Below are positions 1 to 7,106 of a stretch of DNA of 48,186 nucleotides, piece by piece. Every line of letters begins with the position of its first letter. Position 1 is the first letter of the stretch. A program made the translations under genes and the position numbers. Below the pieces are notes generated by a model that searched no databases, had not been told where the DNA came from, and saw only the letters and a program-made list of their open reading frames with translations. This stretch comes from CAYMRL01 sp964398985 (GTDB lineage: Bacteria > Deinococcota > Deinococci > Deinococcales > Trueperaceae): the NCBI GenBank assembly GCA_964398985.1, contig CAYNOS010000019.1, positions 1-48,186 on the forward strand, in the 5' to 3' direction.

Positions 1-580
1 CCTCGAGGCTGCGGCCGTCGACGAACTCCATGACCATGTAGTGCTGCACGCCCATCGCGCCGTGCTCGTAGGTGCGCACGATGTTCACGTGGTTGAGACG
101 TTGCGCCACCTCGGCCTCGCGGTGGAAGCGGCGGATGAACTTCGCGTCGGCCACGTACTGCTCCATCGGGATCTTGAGGGCGACGACCTGGCCGTCCGAC
201 TGGCGGCGCGCGCGGTAGACGCTCGCCATGCCGCCCGACCCCACCTTCTCGAGCAGCTCGTAGCCGGGCACGTCGGCAGCGTCGAAGGTGGACACCGCCG
301 GGCCCTTGGCCTTCGCCTGTCCGGCGGGCGCGATGCGCCGGTTGCGGCGCTTGGGTGGCGCGACGCGCGTGCTGCGCAGCGACTGCACCCCGGCCGGGAC
401 CACCAGTCCGAGAGCGAGCGCGGCGAGGATCAGCGGGGCCAGCGCCCGGTTGACGTCTCCAAGGATCAGCATCGCGACGGCCAGGCCGGCGGACAAGGTC
501 AACAGCGCCGCCACCAACCAGTTGGGCGCCCTCAGGAGCACCGCGACCAGCAACGCCGCTACGGCCAGGAGAACGATCAT
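1..580 (-). CDS. Membrane-anchored Ser/Thr protein kinase (partial, C-terminus off window)
   Basis: Read on the minus strand from an ATG at 580, giving 193 residues before the window edge. The first ~66 residues are two or three hydrophobic segments (about 1-16, 21-40 and 46-66), followed by a basic linker and a Hanks-type kinase domain from about residue 105. The Gly-rich loop is GSGGMAS (114-120), the ATP-binding Lys is in ALK (Lys136) and the alpha-C Glu is in HREAEV (Glu155). The catalytic loop lies outside the window. Bacterial kinases of this family usually have the membrane segment after the kinase domain, so the N-terminal anchor is unusual. The start overlaps the stop of the PP2C phosphatase gene by 4 bases (ATGA), so the two are translationally coupled and probably act as an opposing kinase/phosphatase pair. 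Confidence 0.9.
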   Translation of the reverse strand, partial: MIVLLAVAALLVAVLLRAPNWLVAALLTLSAGLAVAMLILGDVNRALAPLILAALALGLVVPAGVQSLRSTRVAPPKRRNRRIAPAGQAKAKGPAVSTFDAADVPGYELLEKVGSGGMASVYRARRQSDGQVVALKIPMEQYVADAKFIRRFHREAEVAQRLNHVNIVRTYEHGAMGVQHYMVMEFVDGRSLE

Positions 581-1344
581 CCGTCCACCTCCGCGATGAT
601 CACAGTGATGTTGTCGTGGCCGCCACGCTCGTTGGCCAGCGAGATCAGGGCCTCCACGCACATCTGGCGGTTGGGCGTGCGTTGCAGCTCGGCAAGCACC
701 TCTTCCGGCTTAACCAGGCCGTGCAGGCCGTCAGACGAGATCACGAAGATGTCGCGCGGCTGAACTGCCACTTCGATCACATCGGGAGCCACCTGTGGGC
801 GGGTGCCAAGCACGCGCGTCACGAGGTTGCGCCACTCGTGGGACTCGGCCTCGGCTTCGTCGAGGAAGCCCTTCTCGAGCTGCTCCTCGACCCACGAGTG
901 GTCCTTGGTGAGCTGGTAGATCTTCTCGCCCCTGACCAGATAGGCCCGCGAGTCGCCGACGTGACCGACGAACGCCTTGTGCTTGTGGATGGCGACGCAG
1001 GTGATCGTCGAGCCCATCCCGCGCCGCCCCTGGTTCTTGATGGCAGCGGCGTAGACGCGGCGGTTGGCCAAACGGATGGCCTTGTCGGTCAGGGTGTCGA
1101 TACCCACGACCGGCCGGCCGGCCCGGATCTCCTCGACGTAGCGGCTGAAAGACTCGTCGAGCACCTCGGTGGCCAGTTTGCTGGCGACCTCGCCCGCAGC
1201 GGCTCCGCCCATCCCGTCGGCTATCGCCAACAGCGTCAGTTCGCCTCCGGGTAGGGGGAACTGCCAGACGCGATGAAAGTCCTCGTTGAGGGGCCTGACG
1301 CGTCCTACGTCCGAACCGTGGCCGACGTTCTGGCTGAGGCGCAC
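577..1344 (-). CDS. PP2C-family Ser/Thr protein phosphatase
   Basis: A 255-residue single-domain PPM/PP2C phosphatase, expected to remove phosphate from Ser/Thr residues using two Mn or Mg ions. The metal-binding motifs are all present: RPLNED near residue 17, IADGMGG (Asp43), GDSRAYL, SSDGLHG and GGHDNIT near the C-terminus. No membrane segment is seen. I chose the GTG at 1344 because the family usually begins shortly before the SDVGRVR segment. An in-frame GTG at 1410 would add 22 residues and overlap the DUF3467 gene by 35 bases with no ribosome-binding site. It sits directly upstream of the kinase gene and is likely its antagonist. Confidence 0.92.
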   Translation of the reverse strand: MRLSQNVGHGSDVGRVRPLNEDFHRVWQFPLPGGELTLLAIADGMGGAAAGEVASKLATEVLDESFSRYVEEIRAGRPVVGIDTLTDKAIRLANRRVYAAAIKNQGRRGMGSTITCVAIHKHKAFVGHVGDSRAYLVRGEKIYQLTKDHSWVEEQLEKGFLDEAEAESHEWRNLVTRVLGTRPQVAPDVIEVAVQPRDIFVISSDGLHGLVKPEEVLAELQRTPNRQMCVEALISLANERGGHDNITVIIAEVDG

Positions 1345-1375
1345 GCGTAAGTCTACCGTAATGGCCCCTTCCGGC

Positions 1376-1681
1376 TCAGTTGGGACCCTCCTCGCCTTCC
1401 GGAGGGCCACCGATGAGGCCTGGCAGCGACTGGTTCTTCTGCGGCTCGGGGATCGCCCCGAAACGCTGCTCGAAGCGACGCACGTTGTCTTCGAGGCTGC
1501 GCAGCAACGCCTTGGCGTGGCGCGGACTGGTGACCAGGCGCGCCGTCACCACCGGCGGCTGGCCCGGCATGATCAATACGAAGTCGAAGAGGAACTCGTC
1601 GGCCGTGTGCGCGAGCACCGCGCCGTTGGTCGGTCTGCCCCTGGCGGTTTCCTTGTCGATCTCGAGCTTGAGTTGTGCCAC
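1376..1681 (-). CDS. DUF3467 family protein
   Basis: A 101-residue protein of the DUF3467 type: a short beta-rich N-terminus (LKLEIDKE), then a segment with FDFVLIMPGQ and a helical region (HAKALLRSLEDNVRRFEQRFG), ending in a Pro/Gly/Glu-rich tail. The biochemical function of the family is not known to me. It starts with GTG at 1681. A TAGCCT box lies 5 bases before this start, so it may have its own leaderless promoter inside the cassette. It lies between the Roadblock genes and the phosphatase gene, which suggests a role in the same signalling unit. Confidence 0.85.
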   Translation of the reverse strand: MAQLKLEIDKETARGRPTNGAVLAHTADEFLFDFVLIMPGQPPVVTARLVTSPRHAKALLRSLEDNVRRFEQRFGAIPEPQKNQSLPGLIGGPPEGEEGPN

Positions 1682-1684
1682 GTC

Positions 1685-2125
1685 TCAGGCTACCGGACCA
1701 GCGGCGGCGGCCAGCGCCGGCAGAAGACCGCGCAACGCGAAGCGCGCCCGCCCGACGTCCTGCGGGCTGGTCAAGGCGACCACGCAGACGCTCTCACCGT
1801 CGGGAAGCGGCGCGAACAGAACCGGGCCTTCAGTGTAGATGACCATCAGCAGGCCCTTGTCGGAAGCCGCCTGGGGCGCCTCGGCGCGCCCGCCCGGAGC
1901 TTCCTCGACAGCGTCAGCCGCGCTAGGCGTGGCGGCTGCCGGAGGTATCAGCTCACCGAGTGCCTGGCCGGCCGCCAGAGCCGCGGTCTGTAGAGAGACG
2001 AGCCGTTCGATCGCGGCAGGATCCTTCGCCTCGCCGGCCAGCAGCTCGCCCGCGGTCGACACCAGCGCCGCCGCCTCGACGCCCTTGACCGCCAGCAGCT
2101 TGGCGAGGTGGTCCTTGTGGTTCAC
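1685..2125 (-). CDS. Roadblock/LC7-like protein (second of pair)
   Basis: A 146-residue protein with a Roadblock/LC7-like pattern. The N-terminal part (HLAKLLAVKGVEAAALVSTAGELL) is followed by a helix, an Ala/Pro-rich loop at about residues 60-88, and a beta-strand section (LLMVIYTEGPVLFAPLP, VCVVALTSP) with a final helix. Such proteins dimerise and regulate small GTPases or form signalling platforms (MglB-like). No MglA-type GTPase is in the window. It starts at GTG 2125 and overlaps the upstream Roadblock stop by 4 bases (GTGA). The low-complexity insertion makes the domain assignment less certain than for its partner. Confidence 0.75.
   Translation of the reverse strand: MNHKDHLAKLLAVKGVEAAALVSTAGELLAGEAKDPAAIERLVSLQTAALAAGQALGELIPPAAATPSAADAVEEAPGGRAEAPQAASDKGLLMVIYTEGPVLFAPLPDGESVCVVALTSPQDVGRARFALRGLLPALAAAAGPVA
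1687..1692 (-). promoter_or_regulatory. -10 box of leaderless promoter, DUF3467 gene
   Basis: TAGCCT on the minus strand, 5 bases before the GTG at 1681. Its downstream edge touches the TGA stop of the preceding Roadblock gene. Confidence 0.45.
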
Positions 2126-2514
2126 GCTAACTCGACTTGCAGACCCGATCCAACGGCTTCGGCTTCACGTCTCAGGTTGGCGAGGTCGGTCCCCGGTCCC
2201 ACCATCAGCAGGCAGAACAGCTCGCTGCCGATCCTGCGCGCCAAGTAACCTCCCGCGGGTCCGATCGCGAGGATCTCATCGATGTGCCCGCCGACCTGGC
2301 GGCTCAGCTCACCGGCCGTCACCGTCAACAAACTGGTGACATCGGCGACGATCGCGTCGAGCTCCGCAGCGTTGGGGCCCGTGAAGTCGACGGGCTCGTT
2401 GTTGGTTCTCGGATGGCGCTCGATCAGCAGGCCGTCCATGCCGGCGATGGCCACCACTCGACATCCCTCGACGCGCGACCACAACTGCGCCAGGATGTCT
2501 TCCAGGTCGGTCAC
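2122..2514 (-). CDS. Roadblock/LC7 domain protein (first of pair)
   Basis: A 130-residue Roadblock/LC7 protein. It shows the N-terminal helix (LEDILAQLWSRVEG), a strand with AIAGMDGLLIER, the central helix (ELDAIVADVTSLLTVTAGEL) and strands IDEILAIGPAGGYLARRI and LFCLLMVGP. This is the fold of MglB and related dimeric regulators, usually cytoplasmic. It is the first gene of the minus-strand cassette (Roadblock, Roadblock, DUF3467, PP2C, kinase). The start is GTG at 2514 with no Shine-Dalgarno sequence. Instead a TAACGT box lies 6 bases upstream, so a leaderless transcript is likely. Confidence 0.85.
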   Translation of the reverse strand: MTDLEDILAQLWSRVEGCRVVAIAGMDGLLIERHPRTNNEPVDFTGPNAAELDAIVADVTSLLTVTAGELSRQVGGHIDEILAIGPAGGYLARRIGSELFCLLMVGPGTDLANLRREAEAVGSGLQVELA

Positions 2515-2520
2515 GACGGC

Positions 2521-2526
2521 ACGTTA
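2521..2526 (-). promoter_or_regulatory. -10 box of leaderless promoter, signalling cassette
   Basis: TAACGT on the minus strand, 6 bases before the GTG at 2514. It fits the TANNNT pattern found before many starts in this window. Confidence 0.45.
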
Positions 2527-2577
2527 TCACGCTCCCATGGGCCCTGAGCGTGCGGCTGTTCACGACCGGGGCTCTGG

Positions 2578-2583
2578 TATCGT
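2578..2583 (+). promoter_or_regulatory. -10 box of leaderless promoter, nucleoside phosphorylase gene
   Basis: TATCGT, 6 bases before the GTG at 2590, with no Shine-Dalgarno sequence between. It is divergent from the cassette promoter 50 bases away. Confidence 0.5.
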
Positions 2584-2589
2584 GCGCCT

Positions 2590-3327
2590 GTGAGCCAACT
2601 GCACGTGCGCGCAGCCGAGGGGGAGGTTGCCGAAGCCGTCTTGCTCCCGGGCGACCCGAACAGGGCGCGCCTCATCGCCGACGAGTTCTTCACTGCACCC
2701 ACCCTCTACAACGAACACCGCCAGCTTCTCGGCTACACGGGCAGCTACCGCGGCATGCGCGTCAGCGTTCAGGCCACTGGCATGGGCTGTCCGAGCCTGG
2801 CGATCGTCACCGAGGAGATCATCCGGCTCGGAGGCAGGCGACTCGTGCGGGTCGGCACTTGTGGAGCCGTTGCCAGCAATGTCGCATGCGGCGACCTGGT
2901 GGTTGCCACCGCCAGCATCGCGAACGACGGCACCACTCGCCAGTACCTGCAAGGCGCTGCCTACAGCCCGGTAGCCGACTTCGCGCTCACGCGCGCGCTC
3001 GCGGCTGCGGCCACCAGGCAGGCGGAAGCGGGCGGACGCCGCTGCCATGTAGGCCTGATCCAGAGCGACGACGCCTTCTACGCGACCACGCCGAGCGATG
3101 TACCGGCGCTGGCAGCCAGGGGCGTGCTGGCCATCGAGATGGAGGCCTCGACCCTGTTCCTGCTCGGCGCCCTGCGCCAGGTGCGGACGGGCTGCGCGCT
3201 GGTCGCCAGCAACAACATCGGCGACGACAGCCTGCTGGAACCTGGCCAGCTGAGAGATGCGGTGCTCGCGATGGTCCAAGGGACGCTCGACGCACTGGTT
3301 GCGGACTCGCAGGAGGTAGCGCGATGA
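2590..3327 (+). CDS. Purine/uridine nucleoside phosphorylase (DeoD/Udp family)
   Basis: A 245-residue enzyme of the hexameric nucleoside phosphorylase family, which splits nucleosides with phosphate into free base and (deoxy)ribose-1-phosphate for salvage. Phosphate and ribose sites are visible: LLPGDPNRA near residue 18, GTCGAV at 89-94 and EMEAS (Glu183, Met184, Glu185). The position that is a catalytic Asp in purine phosphorylases (SDN or SDH) reads S-N-N (207-209). The substrate could therefore be a 6-oxopurine or uridine rather than adenosine; I cannot decide. The GTG start lies 6 bases after a TATCGT box. It is the first gene of a plus-strand run, and its stop overlaps the next start (ATGA). 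Confidence 0.88.
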   Translation: MSQLHVRAAEGEVAEAVLLPGDPNRARLIADEFFTAPTLYNEHRQLLGYTGSYRGMRVSVQATGMGCPSLAIVTEEIIRLGGRRLVRVGTCGAVASNVACGDLVVATASIANDGTTRQYLQGAAYSPVADFALTRALAAAATRQAEAGGRRCHVGLIQSDDAFYATTPSDVPALAARGVLAIEMEASTLFLLGALRQVRTGCALVASNNIGDDSLLEPGQLRDAVLAMVQGTLDALVADSQEVAR

Positions 3328-4163
3328 AGGTTGCTGTGATCGGCGGCGGAGCCATGGGCTCCGGCATCGCCCAGACGTGCGCCCTGGCCGGCCACGAGGT
3401 CGTGCTGGTCGACGTCTCGGCCGCGGCGCTGGAACGCGCGCTGACCAACGTGCGAACCAGCCTCGACAGGCTCGTTCGCAAGGAGACGATCACGCGGGCC
3501 GATGCCGATGCCGGCCTCGCGCTGCTCACCACCACCACCGAGCTCGAGGGGCTCGGGGACGCGGGCGTGGTCATCGAAGCCGTCTACGAATCGATCCCCG
3601 TCAAGCGCGACATCTGGCAACGCCTCGCGACCGCCACTTCCGAAGGCGCGCTGCTGGCGACGAACACCTCGAGCCTGTCGGTCACCGAGATCGCCTCCTT
3701 CAGCGGCCGCCCCGAGCGCTTCTGCGGCATGCACTTCTTCAACCCCGTGCCGATGATGGCGCTCGTCGAAGTCGTTCGCGGCCTCCGCAGCAGCGAGGAG
3801 ACCGTCGAGCAGGCCCGAGCTTTCGCGGAAGGCATCGGCAAGACGCCGATCGTGTGCGAGGACAAGCCCGGGTTCATCGTCAACCGGCTCCTGGTGCCCT
3901 ACATCAACGACGCCGCCCACGCTCTCGCCGAGGGTGTGGCGTCCGCCGAGGACATCGACAAGGCCATGCGCCTCGGGGCCAACATGCCGATCGGACCGCT
4001 CGCGCTCGCTGACCTGGTGGGCCTCGACGTCTGCCTGGCCGCCGCCGAATCGCTTCATGCCGAGTTCGGCGACCCCAAGTTCCGCATCTCGCCGCTCGTC
4101 AGGCAGCTGGTCAGGGCCGGCAGGCTCGGCCGCAAGACCGGCGAGGGTTTCTACCGCTACTGA
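3324..4163 (+). CDS. 3-hydroxybutyryl-CoA / 3-hydroxyacyl-CoA dehydrogenase
   Basis: A 279-residue NAD(P)-dependent dehydrogenase that interconverts 3-hydroxyacyl-CoA and 3-oxoacyl-CoA in beta-oxidation or butanoyl-CoA/PHB metabolism. The Rossmann motif GGGAMGSG is at residues 7-14. The catalytic His137 (in GMHFFNPV), Glu149 and the C-terminal-domain start KPGFIVNRLL are present, and the length matches the family. The ATG at 3324 follows AGGAGG at 3311-3316 and overlaps the stop of the phosphorylase gene by 4 bases. The hydratase next door and the thiolase at 7850-9052 carry out the flanking steps of the same pathway. Confidence 0.94.
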   Translation: MKVAVIGGGAMGSGIAQTCALAGHEVVLVDVSAAALERALTNVRTSLDRLVRKETITRADADAGLALLTTTTELEGLGDAGVVIEAVYESIPVKRDIWQRLATATSEGALLATNTSSLSVTEIASFSGRPERFCGMHFFNPVPMMALVEVVRGLRSSEETVEQARAFAEGIGKTPIVCEDKPGFIVNRLLVPYINDAAHALAEGVASAEDIDKAMRLGANMPIGPLALADLVGLDVCLAAAESLHAEFGDPKFRISPLVRQLVRAGRLGRKTGEGFYRY

Positions 4164-4194
4164 CCGGCGCCTCGGCGCCAGGGAGGATCACAGC

Positions 4195-5019
4195 ATGTCA
4201 GAAGGATCCGCGAACAACGACGGCGTCGAGTTCGAAGAGGACTTCGAGTTCGAGCACCTGAACTACGAGCTGGAAGCCGGCATCGCGGTCATCACCATCG
4301 ACCGCCAGGAGGCGCTGAACGCGCTCAACCACGACGTCTTGATGGAGCTGAGCATCGCCTTCGACGTCGCCCAGGCCGACGCCGACGTGAGAGCGCTGGT
4401 TCTGACCGGCGCCGGAAGGGCGTTCGTCGCCGGCGCCGACATCGCCGAGCTGCGCTTGATCAGCGACGCGTTCGGCGGTCGTGAGGCGGCGCTGTCGGGA
4501 CAGGACGTCGCCAACACGCTCGCCTCGCTGCCGTTCCCCACGATCGCTGCCATCAACGGCTTCGCGCTCGGCGGCGGTCTCGAGCTGGCGCTCGCCGCCG
4601 ATCTGCGGGTCGCCGCCACCGGCGCGAGCATGGGCCTGCCGGAGGTCGGTCTCGGCCTCATCCCCGGCTACGGCGGCACCCAGCGCCTCCCGCGCCTCAT
4701 CGGCCAGGGGCGCGCCCTCGACCTGATCCTCACCGGCCGTCACGTCAAGGCCGAGGAGGCCCTGCAGCTCGGGCTCGTCAACCGCGTCGCCGACGACGCG
4801 CTGGCGGCCGCGAAGGAGTTGGCGCGAGCCGCGGCCAAGAACGCGCCGATCGCACTCGGGCTCGCCAAGGAAGCCGTCGTCAGGGGTCTGGACGTGACGC
4901 TCCCGCAAGGGCTCGAGATCGAAGCCGACCTGTTCGGGATGGTCGCCACCACCGACGACATGCGTGAAGGCACCGCCGCCTTCCTGGAGAAGCGCGCGGC
5001 CGAGTTCACCGGGCAGTGA
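4195..5019 (+). CDS. Enoyl-CoA hydratase/isomerase (crotonase family)
   Basis: A 274-residue crotonase-fold enzyme that hydrates trans-2-enoyl-CoA. The oxyanion-hole segment AGRAFVAGADIAEL, the GGGLELALAADLR segment with Glu130 and the PEVGLGLIPGYGGTQR segment with Glu150 hold both catalytic glutamates. The first ~25 residues are unusually acidic (EFEEDFEFEH) and extend beyond the normal family start. The ATG at 4195 is supported by GGGAGG at 4181-4186, so the extension is probably real. It follows the dehydrogenase gene after 31 bases, in the same operon. Confidence 0.94.
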   Translation: MSEGSANNDGVEFEEDFEFEHLNYELEAGIAVITIDRQEALNALNHDVLMELSIAFDVAQADADVRALVLTGAGRAFVAGADIAELRLISDAFGGREAALSGQDVANTLASLPFPTIAAINGFALGGGLELALAADLRVAATGASMGLPEVGLGLIPGYGGTQRLPRLIGQGRALDLILTGRHVKAEEALQLGLVNRVADDALAAAKELARAAAKNAPIALGLAKEAVVRGLDVTLPQGLEIEADLFGMVATTDDMREGTAAFLEKRAAEFTGQ

Positions 5020-5053
5020 CGCCAGCGGCTCGCCTCGAGCGCGGCTAGCCCGC

Positions 5054-6043
5054 ATGCCGTTCCGAGTGAAGGTCTCGCTGGTGTTGCTGGCGCTGCTGGC
5101 GGCGCTGGTGCTGGTGGTGCCGCTGGTGGTGCCCGTCAACCCGCCCGACGGCGTCAGGCCGCTCGCCGAGGTCGCCGGCCCCGGCGCCAGCTACGCGGAG
5201 GTCGAGGGGGTCGCCCTGCACTACGTCTGGACGCCGGCGGCCAGCGCCGGCGAGGTCCCGACGTTCGTGATGCTGCACGGCTTCGCGTACTCCGCTGAGA
5301 GCTTCGAGGAGATCGCGCCGCTGTTAGCGCCGTACGGCAACGTCGTCGCCTTCGACCGGCCGGCTTTCGGACTCACCGAACGCCTGCGACCGGCTGAGTA
5401 CGAGAACACTCTCGACCCCTATGCCGCCGCGTCGCAGCCGGTGCTGACGCTGGGACTGATGGACGCGCTCGGCATCGCCAGCGCGGTGCTGGTCGGACAC
5501 GGAGACGGGGCCAGGGTGGCGCTCGAGGTGGCGTTGAGCGCGCCCGAGCGCGTCACTGGGCTGGTGCTGATCGGCGCCGCACCCTACGTGGAGACCGGCC
5601 GCTCCGGCCTGGCGCGGCTCCTGATGCGCACACCTCAGATGCAGCGGGTGGGGCCGTTGACGCTGCGGCAGTTGGCCGGTGAGCCGGGCCTGCGCATCAT
5701 CCGCGCCGCTTGGGCTGACCCGAGCGCCATCGACCAGGACACGATCCGTGACTACACTCTGCCGCTGACCGTGGAGGGTTGGGACGATGCGCTGTGGCAG
5801 CTGAGCCTGGCCGAGTCACCGCCACCCCTCGCCGGCAGGCTGGCGGGCGTGGCCGCCCCCGCCCTGCTGTTGGCCGGCGCCGGCGACCGGGTGGTGCCGA
5901 CCGAGCAGTCGGAGCGGCTCGCGCTCGACCTGGTCGACAGCGAGCTCGTCGTCCTCCCCGAGTGCGGCCATGTGCTGCACGAGGAGTGCCCCGAGGAGGC
6001 ACTGGCGGCGATCTCGGAGTGGGTGCTTCGCCAGGACCGATGA
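5054..6043 (+). CDS. Membrane-anchored alpha/beta-hydrolase-fold protein lacking a canonical nucleophile
   Basis: A 329-residue protein with an N-terminal transmembrane or signal-anchor segment (residues 6-28) and an alpha/beta-hydrolase domain. The oxyanion HG motif (LHGF, 74-77), the acid in AGAGDRVVPTE and the late His in ECGHVLHEE are in place. At the nucleophile elbow, where G-x-S-x-G is expected, the sequence is G-H-G-D-G (148-152), so the nucleophile position 150 is Gly. It may be non-catalytic, or use Asp151 in a shifted register. No clear Shine-Dalgarno sequence precedes the ATG at 5054. It lies 34 bases after the hydratase gene. Confidence 0.85.
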   Translation: MPFRVKVSLVLLALLAALVLVVPLVVPVNPPDGVRPLAEVAGPGASYAEVEGVALHYVWTPAASAGEVPTFVMLHGFAYSAESFEEIAPLLAPYGNVVAFDRPAFGLTERLRPAEYENTLDPYAAASQPVLTLGLMDALGIASAVLVGHGDGARVALEVALSAPERVTGLVLIGAAPYVETGRSGLARLLMRTPQMQRVGPLTLRQLAGEPGLRIIRAAWADPSAIDQDTIRDYTLPLTVEGWDDALWQLSLAESPPPLAGRLAGVAAPALLLAGAGDRVVPTEQSERLALDLVDSELVVLPECGHVLHEECPEEALAAISEWVLRQDR

Positions 6044-6049
6044 CCGCGT

Positions 6050-6055
6050 TACACT
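6050..6055 (+). promoter_or_regulatory. -10 box of leaderless promoter, M42 peptidase gene
   Basis: TACACT, 7 bases before the ATG at 6063, directly after the hydrolase stop codon. Confidence 0.5.
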
Positions 6056-6062
6056 CGCGCTC

Positions 6063-7106
6063 ATGAAACTCCTCAAGCGGCTATCGGAAGCGAACGGCGT
6101 ACCTGGGCGCGAAGAGCAAGTGCGGGCACTCATCGAAGCCGAGCTCGACGGCATCGTCGACGACCTGTCGGTCGACGCGATGGGCAATCTCACCGCCGTG
6201 AAGAAGGGCGCCAAGGGCGCGCCGAAGGCGATGGTCGCCGCGCACATGGACGAGATCGGCTTCTACGTGCGCTTCATCGACGACAAGGGGTTCGTGAGGC
6301 TGCAGCAGGTCGGCGGCTTCGACCCCCGCAACCTGTTCGCCCGCCAGGTGACCGTGCACGCATCGCTCAGCGGCAACAAGCTGATCGGCGTCCTCAACCC
6401 CGGTGGCAAGCCGATCCACATCAGCACGCCCGAGGAGCGCAACAAGGTCCCGCTGCTGCCGGAGTTCTTCGTCGATCTCGGACTCGACGTGGACGCGGTC
6501 CGCGCGCAAGTTCGCATCGGCGACATGGTGACCCTGCGGCAGTCCTTCGAGGACTTGGGATCCGTGGTGACCGGCAAGGCCCTCGACGATCGGGTCGGCT
6601 GCTGGATCCTCATCGAGACGCTGAAACGCCTCAAGAAGCCGGCCCTGGAGACCCACGCGGTGTTCACGGTGCAAGAAGAGGTCGGGCTGCGCGGCGCCTT
6701 CACCGGCGCCTTCCGCGTGGCGCCGGACGTCGGCATCGCGCTCGACACGACGCTCGCCGTCGACACGCCGGACAGCAGCGAGCACCAGCGCGTCACGCGG
6801 CTGGGCGGCGGCACCGCGCTCAAGGTCATGGACTCCAGCGCCATCAGCACGCGCTGGCTGCTCGACGAGTTCATCGCCTTGGCGGAGAAGACCAAGGTGC
6901 CGTACCAGCTCGAGGTGCTGCCGTTGGGCGGTACCGATGCTGGTGCCATCCAACGCATCCGCGAAGGGGTTCCCTCGATCACCATCTCCACGCCCTCGCG
7001 CTACGTGCACACGGTGACGGAGATGGTGGCCAAGAGCGACCTGGAAGCAGGCGTCACACTCCTGGCCGCGTTCCTGCAGAAGGGTACTGCTAGACTCAAG
7101 GGGTGA
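6063..7106 (+). CDS. M42 family metallopeptidase (glutamyl/deblocking aminopeptidase type)
   Basis: A 347-residue cytoplasmic di-metal aminopeptidase of family M42, which form dodecameric TET particles that trim peptides. All expected ligands can be read: His61 and Asp63 (AAHMDEIG), bridging Asp175 (ALDDRVG), catalytic base Glu205 and ligand Glu206 (VQEEVG), Asp228 (ALDT) and His316 (YVHTVTE). The length is typical. The ATG at 6063 follows a TACACT box by 7 bases, so the mRNA is probably leaderless. Its stop overlaps the next GTG start by 4 bases. Confidence 0.94.
   Translation: MKLLKRLSEANGVPGREEQVRALIEAELDGIVDDLSVDAMGNLTAVKKGAKGAPKAMVAAHMDEIGFYVRFIDDKGFVRLQQVGGFDPRNLFARQVTVHASLSGNKLIGVLNPGGKPIHISTPEERNKVPLLPEFFVDLGLDVDAVRAQVRIGDMVTLRQSFEDLGSVVTGKALDDRVGCWILIETLKRLKKPALETHAVFTVQEEVGLRGAFTGAFRVAPDVGIALDTTLAVDTPDSSEHQRVTRLGGGTALKVMDSSAISTRWLLDEFIALAEKTKVPYQLEVLPLGGTDAGAIQRIREGVPSITISTPSRYVHTVTEMVAKSDLEAGVTLLAAFLQKGTARLKG
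7091..7096 (+). promoter_or_regulatory. -10 box of leaderless promoter, metallophosphoesterase gene
   Basis: TAGACT inside the last codons of the M42 gene, 6 bases before the GTG at 7103. The downstream gene could be transcribed on its own. Confidence 0.45.

Noticed and set aside
1345..1410. N-terminal extension of the PP2C phosphatase to the GTG at 1410
   Set aside because: It would overlap DUF3467 by 35 bases without a ribosome-binding site, and the added residues are not family-like.
2550..4163. A long frame suggesting a fusion upstream of the 3-hydroxyacyl-CoA dehydrogenase
   Set aside because: The part before 3324 is an Arg-rich shadow of the nucleoside phosphorylase gene; the real start has AGGAGG and a 4-base overlap.
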